Shown in pieces: positions 39,646-39,765 of a DNA stretch of 39,765 nt. The notes below the pieces were generated by a model, which saw only the letters and a program-made list of their open reading frames with translations, had not been told where the DNA came from and did no database searches. Position numbers and translations under genes: made by a program. Origin of the DNA: Syntrophorhabdaceae bacterium. Its GTDB lineage: Bacteria; Desulfobacterota; Syntrophorhabdia; Syntrophorhabdales; Syntrophorhabdaceae. The stretch is from positions 1 through 39,765 of the forward strand of contig DASXUJ010000029.1 in NCBI GenBank assembly GCA_036504895.1. Reading direction: 5' to 3'. The stretch's first letter is position 1, and the number at the start of each line of letters is the position of its first letter.

Positions 39646-39765
39646 TCACTCTTTCGTAAGTATTATAATAGACTCTTTCGAGCCTTCACTCTCATTCCCG
39701 GAAGTATCGACGGCGGTCACATAATAGGAGACATACCTGGCCTCCGAAACTGTTTCGTCGAGAAA
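39646..39765 (-). CDS. C-terminal part of a fibronectin type III domain protein (cut by window edge)
   Basis: The last 39 codons of a gene entering from the right edge: ETVSEARYVSYYVTAVDTSG then NESEGSKESIIILTKE and stop. YYVTAVDTSGNES is the typical G-strand region of a fibronectin type III domain. Stop TGA (39648-39646) is 3 bases before the lysA ATG, so it is co-transcribed. Such surface or lipoprotein genes are often found next to lysA in related anaerobes (recollection, not checked). Confidence 0.75.
   Translation of the reverse strand, partial: FLDETVSEARYVSYYVTAVDTSGNESEGSKESIIILTKE

Overview
The window looks like chromosomal DNA of a GC-rich anaerobic bacterium. A deltaproteobacterial or Desulfobacterota-type syntroph or sulfate-reducer relative is the best guess. 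The reasons are a fused NfnAB-type transhydrogenase/GltD-like flavoprotein, a Rex NADH/NAD sensor, PEP-CTERM/XrtA-style polysaccharide genes, many two-component proteins and intergenic hairpin repeats. The assignment is inferred from gene content only. I see no rRNA, tRNA, CRISPR array or intact insertion sequence.

Layout. Positions 1-830 hold two small unknown proteins. Positions 1090-3237 (-) carry an aspartate aminotransferase/4-decarboxylase and a C_GCAxxG_C_C redox protein. Positions 3238-3832 hold three copies of a structured repeat. Then come a Tim44-domain protein (-), ilvE (-), a His-rich NicO/TauE-like metal transporter (+), a second repeat region and a secreted Lys/Ala-rich protein (+). 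Positions 8228-14186 (-) hold a molybdopterin-fold protein lacking its Mo-binding Cys, a solute-binding lipoprotein, fused NfnAB, a histidine kinase and a response regulator. Positions 14512-20613 carry a hotdog thioesterase (+) and then, on the minus strand, comM/yifB, manC, a sirtuin, a P1 peptidase, purE and a tiny membrane protein with no normal start codon. Positions 20905-23680 (-) hold a hybrid kinase and a shrunken CheB-PAS remnant. Next are an MliC-like secreted protein, a Crp/Fnr regulator, an AI-2E family permease and YtxH and DUF948 proteins.

Positions 28153-30746 (+) are the most interesting part. A sigma70-type promoter precedes a 24-codon leader peptide containing IFGFYYYFR, mutually exclusive antiterminator and terminator hairpins, a second intrinsic terminator, and then two tandem paralogous class I aminotransferases. 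This is the layout of ribosome-mediated attenuation by Phe/Tyr supply.

Positions 30712-32356 (-) are rex, a DUF350 protein and bioD. Positions 32531-34996 (-) are a four-gene polysaccharide set (deacetylase, methyltransferase, Alg14-like, Alg13-like). Positions 35135-35642 (+) are a DUF4160/DUF2442 pair. Positions 35881-39765 (-) are a tight lysine/diaminopimelate operon lysA-dapF-dapA-dapB, preceded by the C-terminus of a fibronectin type III protein.

Two intergenic repeat families recur. One is a three-hairpin element whose middle stem changes sequence but keeps pairing (five copies). The other is a GTAC-hairpin module (three copies). In two places they are joined into one composite of about 200 bp.
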